64,000 nucleotides of DNA from Oryzias latipes (taxonomy: Eukaryota; Chordata; Actinopteri; Beloniformes; Adrianichthyidae). The stretch is taken from NCBI RefSeq assembly GCF_002234675.1, contig NC_019881.2:13563825-13627824 (forward strand), read 5' to 3'. The notes below the pieces were generated by a model. It was given only the letters and a program-made list of their open reading frames with translations, did no database searches and had not been told where the DNA came from. This document shows, one piece after another, positions 1-11,359 of this stretch; position 1 is the first letter of the stretch, and each line of letters starts with the position of its first letter. A program made the translations under genes and the position numbers.

Positions 1-1219
1 TCTGGGTGATCCTGAACACATCGTCTTGCAATCTATAAAACATATTCTTTTGACTTTGGCTAAAAATGACATACTCATAATGAAAAAAAAAAACAATGGG
101 AATGCTTTTAAAATAGATCAAAAGATAACCAGAGTGAGACTTTAATATTTTTCTCGAGCAAGTTACCGCTTGAAATCCTAATTTCTTTTAAAGGAATCTT
201 GAACACATCACCCATAATTTCCTTCTGTGTTTTGAAGCGGCTTCGCTAAGGATTTTGTGAATTATATGATAGTTTCAAATGAGATTTAACTAGGATTTTT
301 ACCTTTAACCTTTTTGGCATATGTTGGCTGCAGGAAATACTTAGAAAACTAAAGGCTTACTTTAATAAACTGTTTAGAGTTTTGCAATTTTCAAATCTTT
401 TCTAGTGTCCTCTTTTTTTGAGAGCAGGACTTGTCTTGGAACAACTGCACTGCAAATATAGAAGATGAATAAGTCCTTCCAAGACATACCAATGTCACCA
501 AGACCGGGCTTTGGATGGTTTACAGGCATCTGTCAGTCTCCTCATCTTTCTTTCCTCTTTCCTTTTGTTCTTGTCCTTCCCACACCGTTACTCCGATCAT
601 CAAATATATCCTTCAAAAATTAAAAGAATCCTTAAATGAATCCGCTTGGCAGAGCTGTTTTTCATTTATCTGAGTGCATCTGAATTGTTTTTTTTTTGTT
701 TGTTTTTTATTCCTGTAAAAAAGTATGTTTGAATATTTTCTTCTTTTTAAGGATGTATTGCTTATCACAGGGAGAAAAACAAAAGTTTACAGTTTGACCA
801 TTGTCATCAGTCCAGTCAATTTAACTTCCCTAAAAAAAGGGAAGCGGTCCTTGTCGTCTGGCAGAGAAACTAATGTCAGCAGCAAATAACTATATTTAGA
901 AATGACCACATAATTCATCCACCAGAAAATTATATTTACAAGCAAACAAGATAGTTTTGCAAAGACAAGATTCAGTAAACAAGAAAAAAAACAACAAGAA
1001 CTTAAAAAATACAAAAACACTCAATTTTCTATGGTGTATAAAGAGTTTTGAAGAAATCATAGCATTAAAAAAAGCAAACATCACAGTGCAAATTCCAGTT
1101 TGTCTCCTATTACTTTCCTTTTTTTAAGAATAAAATCCCCAACTTCTCATTTTTCATAACTCTTGGTCGTTCCATCATCATCATCATCGTCATTGCAAAG
1201 TTGACCTCTTTGATTTCTG
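1..1219 (-). other. lmod2 3' UTR and downstream flank
   Basis: No reading frame here looks like a gene. On the minus strand this lies directly after the lmod2 stop codon, so much of it is probably 3' UTR. A minus-strand AATAAA (TTTATT near 705-710) is a plausible polyadenylation signal. Bases about 60-150 resemble the right end of the TTAA MITE family found elsewhere in the window. Confidence 0.5.
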
Positions 1220-2958
1220 TTACTTCAAATGATGTGGAATTTCCACCTGAAAATGAGAGGGTTTTATTGTTAGATGCAAATCAGTCCAGCAGGTGAACAC
1301 AAACCAACCAACAAACAAACAAAAAGTAATGTTTTTCATGCTGCAGCAATCGCAATGTTTCCAGCTGCTCTGGTGTGCTAATGTGTCAAATCTGCCCTTA
1401 TCAGAGCTCCGGCGGCCAGCTTCTATAAATATCTGTACTGAGTGTCTGGAATTCATCAGCAAGAACGGGAGGACCCTGTTATCAAAGGGCAGAGAGGATT
1501 TTCCATAACAGCATAATGAGCTGGGCTGCTAAAGCATCACAGGTAACACTTTTAATTTGAAAAGGCAGGTAAGGATAAATGGGCTAAAACATTCTTTGTA
1601 ATTATTTTGGCTTTTCATTAAACTTATTTCGTATCATTCTTTGGTGAGAAGAAACGTCCATAACCAAATGTTAGCCGTCTCTTGATGTCTGTGGGCAGCC
1701 TTCTGCCTGCATCCCTCCATCCAGAGACAGAACATATCAAATCATCCACAGGGGTGACTCAGACATTGCTGACAGTGTGTCATCCTCATCTAAATCCAAG
1801 TTCCACATTTGCTTTCAGAGAGCTCTTGCAGCCTGAAGTCCTTTTTCCTCTCTGAACCTGTTATCTTTTTTTTCAAACAAAAAGAAAAGGCTTTGTTTGT
1901 TTTTTTTCCTATTGGATGCCTTACCCGTCTCAGGCTGCGAATGCTGCTGGTCCGGATGGACTCCATCAGTTGGTCGTGAGCCGACCTCATTGGCGTGGAT
2001 GGCCTGCTGCTCTCCCCCTCCTTCCTGTCGGCTGACACGGGCCGCAGGGCGTTCTTCAGCTCCTTCAGGATGCTACTCGTCTCCTCTTTTTCGCGCCCTT
2101 TCTTGCCTTTCTTCCCTTTTGGCTTGGTCGCCTTGGTGCTGCCCGCCTCGTGCGCCCGGATGACCTCAGCAATCATCCTCGTGGGCTTTTTCTTCTTCAC
2201 CTCCTGCTTAGGTGCAGGGGGAGGCAGGGGAGGTGGAGGAGGAGGAGGGGGTGGTGCAGGGGGAGTCTGCTTTGATACCTGTTTGCTTTGGGGCAGTTTG
2301 GGCGAAGACCAAGGGGAGCCTCTGGGTGAGCCGTGAGGCGATGAACTTGGTGTTTCTCTCTGCAGAAGAGGAGGAATCGGTTTGTAATCGAAAGAGAAGC
2401 AATAAAGTTTTATTGATGCAAATATACATCAAACCAGCAGCTCCTAATTTACCCTAATTTAGTGTCCACATGAAAGCAAAAACACAAAGAACATTTTTTT
2501 TCATAGCAGGAAATAAATTCAGGGGTCAAAAGGTTAAACATTTTCCACAAACCAGGAACTTTTTATCATAAACGTTCTTCTAAACCCTTACAAAGGAGTT
2601 GAGGAAAATTATAAAGAAGGAAACCCCAACAACAAGGAATAAAAATGTAAAATAATTTTTAATTTCTCGCAAAAAAAATTAGCCAAACAATCATTTTTAT
2701 GTGACATTAGTTTCTGGGGCACTGCGACAGACATGGCAACCTGTCCAGGGTGTGTCATGCCTTCGCCCAACAGTTGCCAGGTTAGACTCTGGCAGCCCTG
2801 TGATGCTGATAAGGATACAGCGGGCTAGTTTCTCTGGATTGTATTACATGGACGAAGACGTCCGTTTCAAATCAGTTGTGAAAGAAGAAAACTAATAATC
2901 AGAGCCAAAAAAAGCAACAGATTTCTGATTTGGAATCAATGAATTATATATATATAGT

Positions 2959-3015
<57 letters not shown>

Positions 3016-6000
3016 CTTTATTAATCCCACAATGGGGAAATTTCATATATCTGTGGCAGTAAAAAACGACATTCAGAAATAATCTATGTAACATCAAAAA
3101 AGGACATAAAAAATGACATTTATATTAAATTATTAATCATATTAAATAATAAAAATATATAATTACAATTATTATTGAAATTATTATCAAAAATGAGATT
3201 CATAATAAATAAAGAAATAAAAAATATTAAATACTACTACTACTAATAATAATAATAATCACAATAATAAATCAAAGAAAGATAGATCAAAGAAAGGCTG
3301 CAAACCAATGCTGAGGTTCGAGGGTTAACTGCTGCATTTTGGATCCTCTGCTGGTCCTGCTGCTGTTGACGCTGCTCCTGCATCCTCTTCTGCCTCTGCC
3401 GGTCCTGGTTCCTGGTGAGGATCCCTGTCATGCTCATTCTGGGACCAGGCAGGTTAAACTGGTAACCCAGTTTAATCAGGGTGCAGTTTTCCCTCAGGAT
3501 CTTCACCATCTCCATCTCCACCTGTGAGAAGTTTGTTTTGTTGGTTTAATCCTCTCTGGAGAAGAACACTCTGATTGGGACCGATACCAACCTGCCCTCC
3601 ACACATGTGCCTCTGGTTGTGAAAGCGTAGCTCCGTTAAGGTGTTGTTCGCTGGAAGCGCTTGAACCAACGCCATTACGCCTTTCCCAGTCACATAGTTG
3701 GACTCTATGTTCAGGCTGGTGATGGACGAGTTCTCCTTGAGCATCTTAGCTACGGCCAGAGCCACGGGGTCATCGGCTCGAGTGTTTGCAAGGCTGAAGA
3801 CTCGAACGTTTGTGTTGGACCTCAGAGCTTCAGTGAATCTGATGAGAGTTTCCTGAAAGATAAATCAAATGATGGTATAACTCTTTTAACAAACTTTGCT
3901 CGAAAAAGGGGCTTTTTTAAAATAACACGTTTGTCTGATCCTCTTGACCACCAGCAATGCAAATTTGTCTTATGTGTAGAGAACATGTCTAGACCGGAAT
4001 ATCTCCCAAACACTGCATACTACTGAATTAACTCCTCTTGGTATCCACAGAGAACATGTTTCAGTAATTCCAAATGTGAAGGAATGGGGCTCTGGGAATT
4101 GGAGTTTTTGGTGGATTTGTAAAAAATTGGACTGGACAAAAAATGTCTCTGGCAGTCAGGAGGATGACTTCTCGTGATGTCAGAGCATCCCTGAAGCCAC
4201 GGTGATCAGAACAGTTTCTTATGTGGACAATAAATCCCAAAATATGTTCTAACCACTGACTGCACTGGAAAACAATTTAAATGTTGTTACGGCTGTGGCC
4301 ATATTTAGTTTTCTTTTTTTTTATTCTGTGTTAAGTGTATTTTCTATCAGAGTGGGACTACTGCGCTTTTGTAGATCTTTGTGTGTCTGTTTCTGTTGAT
4401 TACTTTCAGGTGTGGAGCTTGAAAAGGTTGTGGCTCCCATTGGACCAGAGCTGATGGAGGCAGCCTTTAAAAGCACTGTGTGGAACTCTAACCTGTAAGA
4501 CGGGAGTTTTGATGCAACTTGTCCTCTGTGCAGCTTTAGTGTTCTTCTCCCCCTGATATGTAGTAGTCTGTTGTACCTTGCGTTCAGGCCCACTCTGTGT
4601 AGTCTCTTGTTTGGTGTGGTTATTTTTTAAGTGAAGCTGTAGTTGTGAACTGCCATTTTCTTTCACATTTTTCTCCAGTTCACTTTTTCTTTTTTTCCCC
4701 TTTTCTTTTGCAGGTAAAATTTCTGGGACTGGATAGGTGGGGTTGTGTTTGTTGTTATGGCCACGGTGCACTGTTTGCTTCAACTCTTGAAGTTATTGTT
4801 TGTATATAATTTTACTTGTAAGTAAATTAGTTACTTTTCACGTAGAGCAAGACTTTTAGTAATTTTAGTATCGATTGTTGGTGTTTGTCTGGATACAATC
4901 ATTTTTTTATTTTGATTATTCTAAATCTCCCATAGACCAGAAAAGGGCATAACTACATACAATATTGTCTTAAGTCATTTCGTCCATTTCCAGTCATGAG
5001 GTGAAATCACATTGTTTTGCATTACAAAAACAAAAAACAATGTGATTTCACCTCATGACAAAACAAAAAACCAGAACCCATTAACCAATTTTCAGGTTAA
5101 AAAAAGTATTTTTATGAGCATTTATAGGAACAAACAAAAGTTTTTTTACATTAAGATAATTGATGGGAAACTACTTGGAGACTTGGCATACAGACATGCT
5201 CCTCCTAATTCTTTAGTGACAAGTAACAAGATCCTTCAATTATTTTTACTAGGCAGTTTACTTTTTAATTTTTTTCTCCATCAAAAATAGTGTTGTCCCC
5301 CAGCTAAATTGTGAACATGATTAAATCCTGCTATAAAAAAATACAAAACATAAAAACATCAAACCCATTGCAGATATCAATTATGACATTGCTCAGAAAA
5401 TAAAGAAATAATTAAGATGATAGAAATGAAGCCATCTTCTTAATGGAGTCATTACTCACAATCATAACTAGATTTTTCTTTACAGTAATGCAAACATTGC
5501 ACATTCATGCCACATTAGATTCATTCAATAATTAATATCCAATGTATTTAAAGTCAAGTGTTGTTTAATTTGTTGCCTAAAAGGAATGGGAAGAAGTGAA
5601 TTTATATAATCCCACCCTGACTAGGTTATTTCTTTTATGTATGTTTATTTAATTAGTTGCCATAATTCCGGTGTGGGTACCGGATGTTCTCGGGGTCCTT
5701 CGGGGTCCTTCGACCAATGATGACGTCACACTATTTGATTGGCTGTAAGTTGCCACGACCAATGAGTTAACGTCGCTAAGTTTTTTTAAAAACTTTATTG
5801 ACAATTGCGGTATCATACATTAACAATGACATTAACGTTAATAATGAACAATAACGATGTAATCAATATTGCCTCGAAGATCAGTCACCATTGCCAAATA
5901 TAACATATTGACATAGAAAATAAAGAATAGAGGGGGAAAAAAGAAACAATGAACATAACACACAAATAAATAAAAACATAAGTAAAATAAAATAAAGGAA

Positions 6001-9000
6001 CATAGAAAAAATCCAAGTAGTCTAATACTAGTTAAGTTGGGGTACTTGTGAAGTTTGTATTTCTGAACAAAACTAAGCAATTTCAAGCCATTCTTCTTTT
6101 TCATATAATGAAGTGATTGAAAGTAAAAACAGAGCTCTTTATTAAATGTTATAAAAGTGGTTTGGTCTTCAAAACTTGACCTCACCAAGATGGCGGTGCT
6201 CTCCTCCTATGAGGAACCACGTGATGTCTCCTCTAGTGATATAACTCATTGGAAGGACCCTGAAGGACCCCGAGAACATCCGGCAACCCGAGAACATCCG
6301 GTACCCACACCGTCCTTTTCAGATGAAGTGCAGACTATTTACCAAGTAACAAATGGAGTGCTTATTGATTATCCTCCGAAAACATTCTCACATAATTTCC
6401 GTAAACAATATTAAAAATGATGAATGCTAATACTGAGGATAAAAGGCAGATATTATCAAATGATTAGCAAAGAATAATTGCATGAGAATGAAAGTTTCTG
6501 CATCAGTTTGTATGTCGATTTCTGCAGTTCAATCGATAGCATCAGAATGTAAGCTCTGTTGAGGGTTTTTTAATTCTTTTTTTAAGCCTGAAAATTCATT
6601 TTAATTGAAGTTTTGTTTTCATTGAATGTAAATAAACTTTCATCATGCGTGTTTTATTTCCAGGCAAAAAGGCAGACAGAAGTATTTTTTTCTTGAAAGG
6701 TAAAACTGTAACAATATAACTTCTTGCTATTGTCTGCTTTTCACTCTCTTGAAATAGCCGCATAAGGTTTTTGAAATCCTCCTGTTGGCCAAATGTATAA
6801 CATGAAACATCAGAAACACCTTTAACTTCAACAAACCAATAAACCGACGCAGATGGAACTTGGAGTCCTTCATCATTTCATGTCAGGTAAACTGGTTCTG
6901 GTTTAATGGTTTTCTTGGTGAACAACTATTAACAGCAATGACGTAGTTTCACTTTAGAGACAAGATCAGCAAGTTCTCCTTAAGACAGGGTTGGATAAGA
7001 TAAGACTTTTTATGGACTAGACTTTATTCAAACCATTGACTGAGAACTGGACCAAGTGACATCACCCATAGAAAATTCTGACTTCCACTTACAACGACAT
7101 ATGGTCAATTTTTTTCTTTTTTCTTCGCCATTTAGATGCCGCCATGTCATGCCAGACGACGTCGGTAAGCAGTGATTGGGCCAAGTCGGTTTGAGTCATC
7201 GTTTCAATGGCAGCCAATCTCGTCAATCAGGAGTGAGCTCGGGTGAATCTGACAATCAACTCTCTCAAATGTACTTTTATTGAGGCACCTAATTGGCCAA
7301 TAGTTTCTCTGGATTGTATTACATGGACGAAGACGTCCGTTTCAAATCAGTTGTGAAAGAAGAAAACTAATAATCAGAACCAAAAAAAAGCAATCAATTT
7401 CTGATTTGGAATCAATGAATTATATATATAGATGATGATGATGATGATGATGATGACTTTATTAATCCCACAATGGGGAAATTTCATATATCTGTGGCAG
7501 CAAAAAACGACATTCAGAAATAATCTATAATCTCAAAAAAGGACATAAAAAATGACATTTATATTAAATTATTAAGAATATTAAATAATTAAAAATTATA
7601 ATTACAATTATTATTGAAATTATTATCGAAAATGAGATTCATAATAAATAAATAGATTTTAAATACTACTACTACTGATAATAATAATAATAATCACAAT
7701 AATAAATCAAAGAAAGATAGATCAAAGAAAGGCTGCAAACCAATGCTGAGGTTCGAGGGTTAACTGCTCCATTTTGGATGGAGTCTAGTCCATAAAAAGT
7801 CTTATCTTATCCAACCCTGTCTTAAGGAGAACTTGCTGATCTTGTCATCTCCATATTGAGGCACCTAATTGGCCAATTTAAAACTTTAATAACTTTCAAT
7901 ACAGAAAAAATATCGTGAAAAAATGTAAGGATAAAAAAAAGGTAGCAGAGTAAGAATGGGTATTCTGACAATGGTCATTCTGTTTATTTCTCAATAAATG
8001 TCTATTGGATTTTGCCTTCTTGGAACCAGCAGCTATTTCCTGTTTGGAACTCGAGAGGGGAGGAGTCACTCAGTCCAGTTCTCGTATACTATCAATGGGA
8101 CAAACTTTGTTTATGGGATTTTAGATGCACTTGAATTTGAGAGATTGGGATTGACTTTGTGAAAAAGCTTTGATACCACAAAAAACCCTGCAAACTTTAA
8201 AGAACACTAACGCAAATGCGTTTTTGTTTTTTTTGGTGTAACCGTTGTGCTATCTTAGATGACCCCACCTTTACATTGATGTGTTCTCCCTACCATGACA
8301 AAGGTGGATAAAGGTGGAAGGATTTCATGGAATCCATGGACACCAGTGAAGATCACTAATCATTAAAAAAAAAAGGTTCAGAGCACTGTCTTGTGGGTCT
8401 AGATGACCCAACTCCCAACGTTAAAGTGTCTAGGATAGCACAAGGGTTAAAGTAGATGTCCCACAGTATTCGTTCCTACTAGAACCCTGACTTGAGCTCT
8501 CTGGGCTTCATGCTCCATGGCTACCAGAGGCATCTATGTGAAAGTGTGCAGATGAATCCAGAGTACCTGTGAGATGTCGTCAATGTTGTTGAGGTTGATC
8601 TCTGTGAGCTCTGCGTCGTTGTTGAGGGCTCTCTGAAGGACGTCGTCCACCACGGTTGGGTTTCTACTCGTGTTCGGGTCACCAGGGGGGGTGGGCGAGG
8701 CTGACTCCACCACTGCAGGCTTGACAGGCGGGGGTTTGATGACCAGTGCTCTCCCCAACTCTGAATGCTTCATGGGTTCAGACTTAACTTGCTCCTCCTC
8801 CTCCTCCTCTTCCTCGTCATCTTCTGTTACAGGTTCCTCTTCCTCCTCAATATCCTCGTCTTCCTCCTCATCACAGCCTTCCTCTTCATCTTCATTTGAT
8901 TCAATGCTTTTTTTCTGCTCTTTCTCATTCTTATCTTTTTCATCCTCTTCTTCACTGCTACCTTGAGTCACAAACTCTCTTTCCTGTCCTTCATCCTGTA

Positions 9001-9443
9001 ATTTAATAGAATTATTAAATCGGAATGTTGCACTGTACTGAGGCGTACCTGTTATCAGAAGGAAGCCTTGAAGACAAATTATCTACTTTGAAGCTTGTCT
9101 TCAAACAGCTTCCCATCTGGCACAATCTTCAAACACCAAACAAACTCAGTTAAGCGTCTCCACTGACCAGTTTGGGGCTTCCTCCCTCGATCTCATCCTC
9201 CAACAGTCTCCGGGTTTCGTTTTCCCAGTATTTCATGAGTGCCTCCCTGCTGAAGGTGCCTGTTGGGGTTTTGTCGGTCTGGTCTCTCTGACGGAGTCCT
9301 ATTGGCACGTTGGCGTCCGGGTCAATGTCCACCAGCTCCTTCTCCAACTCAGCCAGCTCTTCCGGGCTGAGGGAAGCCAAGAGCTCATCCTCATCCACGT
9401 CTTCATACTTACTCAACTCTCGACGATATCCAAAATAACTCAT
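1220..9443 (-). CDS. lmod2: Leiomodin-2, actin filament nucleator of muscle sarcomeres
   Basis: Six coding exons on the minus strand: 9168-9443, 8567-8995, 3592-3852, 3306-3521, 1925-2359 and 1220-1246. All introns are phase 0, giving 547 aa, the same length as human LMOD2. The protein starts [20 protein letters not shown], the tropomyosin/actin-binding N-terminus typical of LMOD2. An acidic Glu/Asp tract follows at about residues 100-165. The leucine-rich repeat actin-binding domain (about 213-390) is split over exons 2-4. Exon 5 carries a Ser/Pro stretch (TPSSSP...SPWSSPKLP), a polyproline run near 427-443, a Lys-rich segment and most of a WH2 helix. The WH2 LRRV motif straddles the last intron, and the 27 bp final exon adds VEIPHHLK and the stop. 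Family role: nucleates and elongates thin filaments in striated muscle. Intron 2 (about 4.7 kb) is full of repeats. asb15 lies upstream on the same strand, as in human. The donor of exon 4 was chosen because it gives NPRTSAL joined to RETPSSSP, matching the family. Confidence 0.95.
2701..2825. repeat. SINE 3'-tail fragment in lmod2 intron 4
   Basis: It reads like the 3' tail shared by several fish SINEs ('cctgtccagggtgt', 'cgcccaacag', then a Cys/Gly-free CAGCCCTGTGA stretch). A second copy of the same tail is at 46628-46735. No tRNA head is visible. It directly precedes the segment duplicated at 7.3 kb. Confidence 0.55.
2826..3344. repeat. Donor copy of a segment duplicated in lmod2 intron 2
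   Basis: This stretch recurs at 7301-7769 with only scattered differences and a shorter GAT array. It holds a GAT microsatellite, a retroelement-type tail (TTTATTAATCCCACAATGGGG) and AT-rich sequence, and its far end covers the last 39 bp of lmod2 exon 4. Because this copy contains part of a functional exon, it is the likely source and the 7.3 kb copy the derivative. Confidence 0.85.
2959..3015. repeat. (GAT)n microsatellite, about 19 units
   Basis: Uninterrupted GAT/ATG repeat in lmod2 intron 4. The duplicated copy near 7432-7456 has about 8 units. Confidence 0.95.
4993..5059. repeat. Perfect 26 bp inverted repeat with 15 bp loop
   Basis: Left arm 4993-5018 (starting GTCATGAGGTGAAATCAC) and right arm 5034-5059 are exact reverse complements, separated by 15 AT-rich bases. 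It lies in lmod2 intron 2 and no gene overlaps it. It could be a fold-back end of a decayed element or a recent palindrome-forming event. Confidence 0.9.
5669..6312. mobile_element. MITE-like element with GGTACC-containing terminal inverted repeats
   Basis: The ends read CGGTGTGGGTACCGGATGTT on the left and its reverse complement on the right. The first 26 bp match exactly, and the homology continues into GGGGTCCTT repeats. The right arm carries an extra internal copy of the ACATCCGG unit. The interior is AT-rich without a transposase. I could not define a clear target-site duplication. Confidence 0.75.
6959..7023. repeat. 65 bp segment present inverted at 7782-7846
   Basis: Bases 6959-7023 (beginning GACAAGATCAGCAAGTTC) are the reverse complement of 7782-7846. 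The second copy sits inside the composite insertion described at 7278-7877. Confidence 0.9.
7278..7877. other. Composite templated insertion flanked by a 24 bp direct repeat
   Basis: A 24 bp direct repeat (starting TATTGAGGCACCTAATTG) at 7278-7301 and 7854-7877 brackets 552 bp. The inserted DNA has three parts. Bases 7301-7769 copy 2826-3344, including the 3' edge of lmod2 exon 4. Bases 7782-7846 are an inverted copy of 6959-7023. The remainder is a few filler bases. It carries no gene and has no transposon ends of its own. Confidence 0.85.
8240..8449. mobile_element. Short MITE with TIR AACCCTTGTGCTATC, lmod2 intron copy
   Basis: About 210 bp. The ends are AACC(C/G)TTGTGCTATCTTAG and the near-complement CTAGGATAGCACAAGGGTT. 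A near-identical copy lies at 13653-13861 in asb15. The interior 'ctccctaccatgacaaaggtggataaagg' region is conserved between the two. It is non-coding. Confidence 0.85.
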
Positions 9444-11359
9444 GCCCCAGTCCTGATAAGCACAGGCCAGATCCTTGAAAATGGAAAATCTTAATTAAGA
9501 GTAGATTCCACAACAAAGCGGAATCTTCTGAGAAACCGAAGAAAGGTTCAATCCACTGAGGGGTTCCTAAAAAAGTGCCCCTCAAAGGCTCTGGCTTCAG
9601 TTGAAGAGCTCCATGCCAAAGATGGGTTTTTGCTGATAAGAAATCACTCAAATCTGAATTCAATTTGTCTCAGCTGCTGAATTTATGGGAGACGGTCAGT
9701 GCGTGGGTCCTCTCCCCTCTAATCTCTGCAGCTGCTGTTTAAGCCTTAAGAGAGGGATCAGAGGGGAACGTACCAAAGTGTGGGCCCCATGATGCAGCGT
9801 CTTTTTTTGGGAGGCGCAGCCCTGAGAGGCAGAGCCACAAAAAGCCTGTGAGCTCAGAGGCCGTGTGGGTTGTCAACATAGCAGTCAGTCACCTCCACTC
9901 GAGTGGCTTTGTTCATGGCCAAAAAAGAGCAACTGGCCTGAACAGATATGTAGAACAAGACAAACACGGATCCTGTGTCACTAAAAAAATGGCAGAGGAC
10001 GCCTCTGCAGGAACATCAGGGTGGTTTTCAAATGGCTTAACGTTAAAGATGCAAACATGAGTTGAATGCAATAAAATTACATGAATTTTTCCTCAATTTT
10101 TTTCCATCTACTTCAATTTCAGATACGCTCACAAAACTTTGTTTTTCTTGTCCCATCTAGTTTGAATTGGTCATTAAGGACAAAGCTAAAGTGCAGTGAC
10201 TGTAGATGGATCTTTTCAAAATAAAAGTCCCCATGCAGTGTTTTACAAGCAATCTCTGCAGTCACATGCCTAATTGAATCACATGTTCAGTCATTAACCA
10301 GCAACCCAACTGACATGGCTATGTGCTGCTCAAAGGCTGGAGGATGAACTCTTTTCAGCTTTCTCACTACAATCAGCACATCTCAAACCTGCAGAAATAA
10401 AAGCATAAAAAGCTAAATTGTTTTCCTTTGAGCTGTACACTTAAAAAACAAAAACAAAAAATTCCTGCCTCTGAGTGTCCTCTTCAGCTCGAGAGGTCAA
10501 TCTTCCAGACTATCATCTATGGTTATGGGGCAATTATTAAAAACAAAAGAACCTAGAGGGACATTTTAAACCAGAATTAAAATGAAAAGTCTTCTAATTT
10601 TAATTTTACTTTGCTAATTGTGACAAAGTCCTTTGAGTTCCTGAGTTTTGTTCTCTTTCCTTGCACCAATAAATGAGTGCATCAAGTTTTCTCCTTCCAG
10701 CAGATCTTTAGGTAAACTGGCCCAAAAAAAAGAAAAAGAAAAAAGAAGTTGCTGTGTAGACAAAGGGATGGCGTAAAGAAATCAATCAAAACAAAATGTT
10801 TAATGCTCACAAAATTAAAGGTGAAGAAATGGGAAATAAACATGTTACCATTCCTTACACATGACATTAGAAAAATACAACTTGAGTACAGTTTGCACAT
10901 TTCCCCCTCATTGAACAGCATTTTAATATCAGATTATTTATGTATTATAATCTTTGACATTCGCCTCCAATTACTGAAAGTTAATACATTTTCGTCATCA
11001 TATCAGTTATGTGCATAAAAAATAATTGATTTACATTATGTTGATTAGGAAAAGCTGTTGAGATTACATGTATGGATACAGTTTCTGATGCTGAAGTGAT
11101 GTTAGATAAACATGTCTGCACATTTAGGTCCAAAAATGACACATGTAGCTTCTAAAAAATGATTTATTAAAAAAATAACAATTAATGCTTGCATAAATAA
11201 AGCCTTTTTGGTGCATCCATCAATTCTTTACATTTATAGTCTTTCCACACACTAAAAGTGCAGAAACTCGTGCTTTTATTCAAATAGCACAGAATGCATT
11301 AGTATAACCCGTAAGTAATGTAATTCATTGTAGCTGTTAGTGAGTGTTTTTCCTTTGGA
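9444..11359. other. Intergenic, lmod2 to asb15
   Basis: Contains the lmod2 promoter and 5' UTR side (minus strand, upstream of 9443) and the asb15 3' UTR. Minus-strand AATAAA signals are visible as TTTATT near 11162 and 11275. The short frames here show no family resemblance. I see no further gene. Confidence 0.6.

Noticed and set aside
8670-8966. Plus-strand frame with long serine runs
   Set aside because: It is the antisense of the Glu/Asp-rich tract of lmod2 exon 2.
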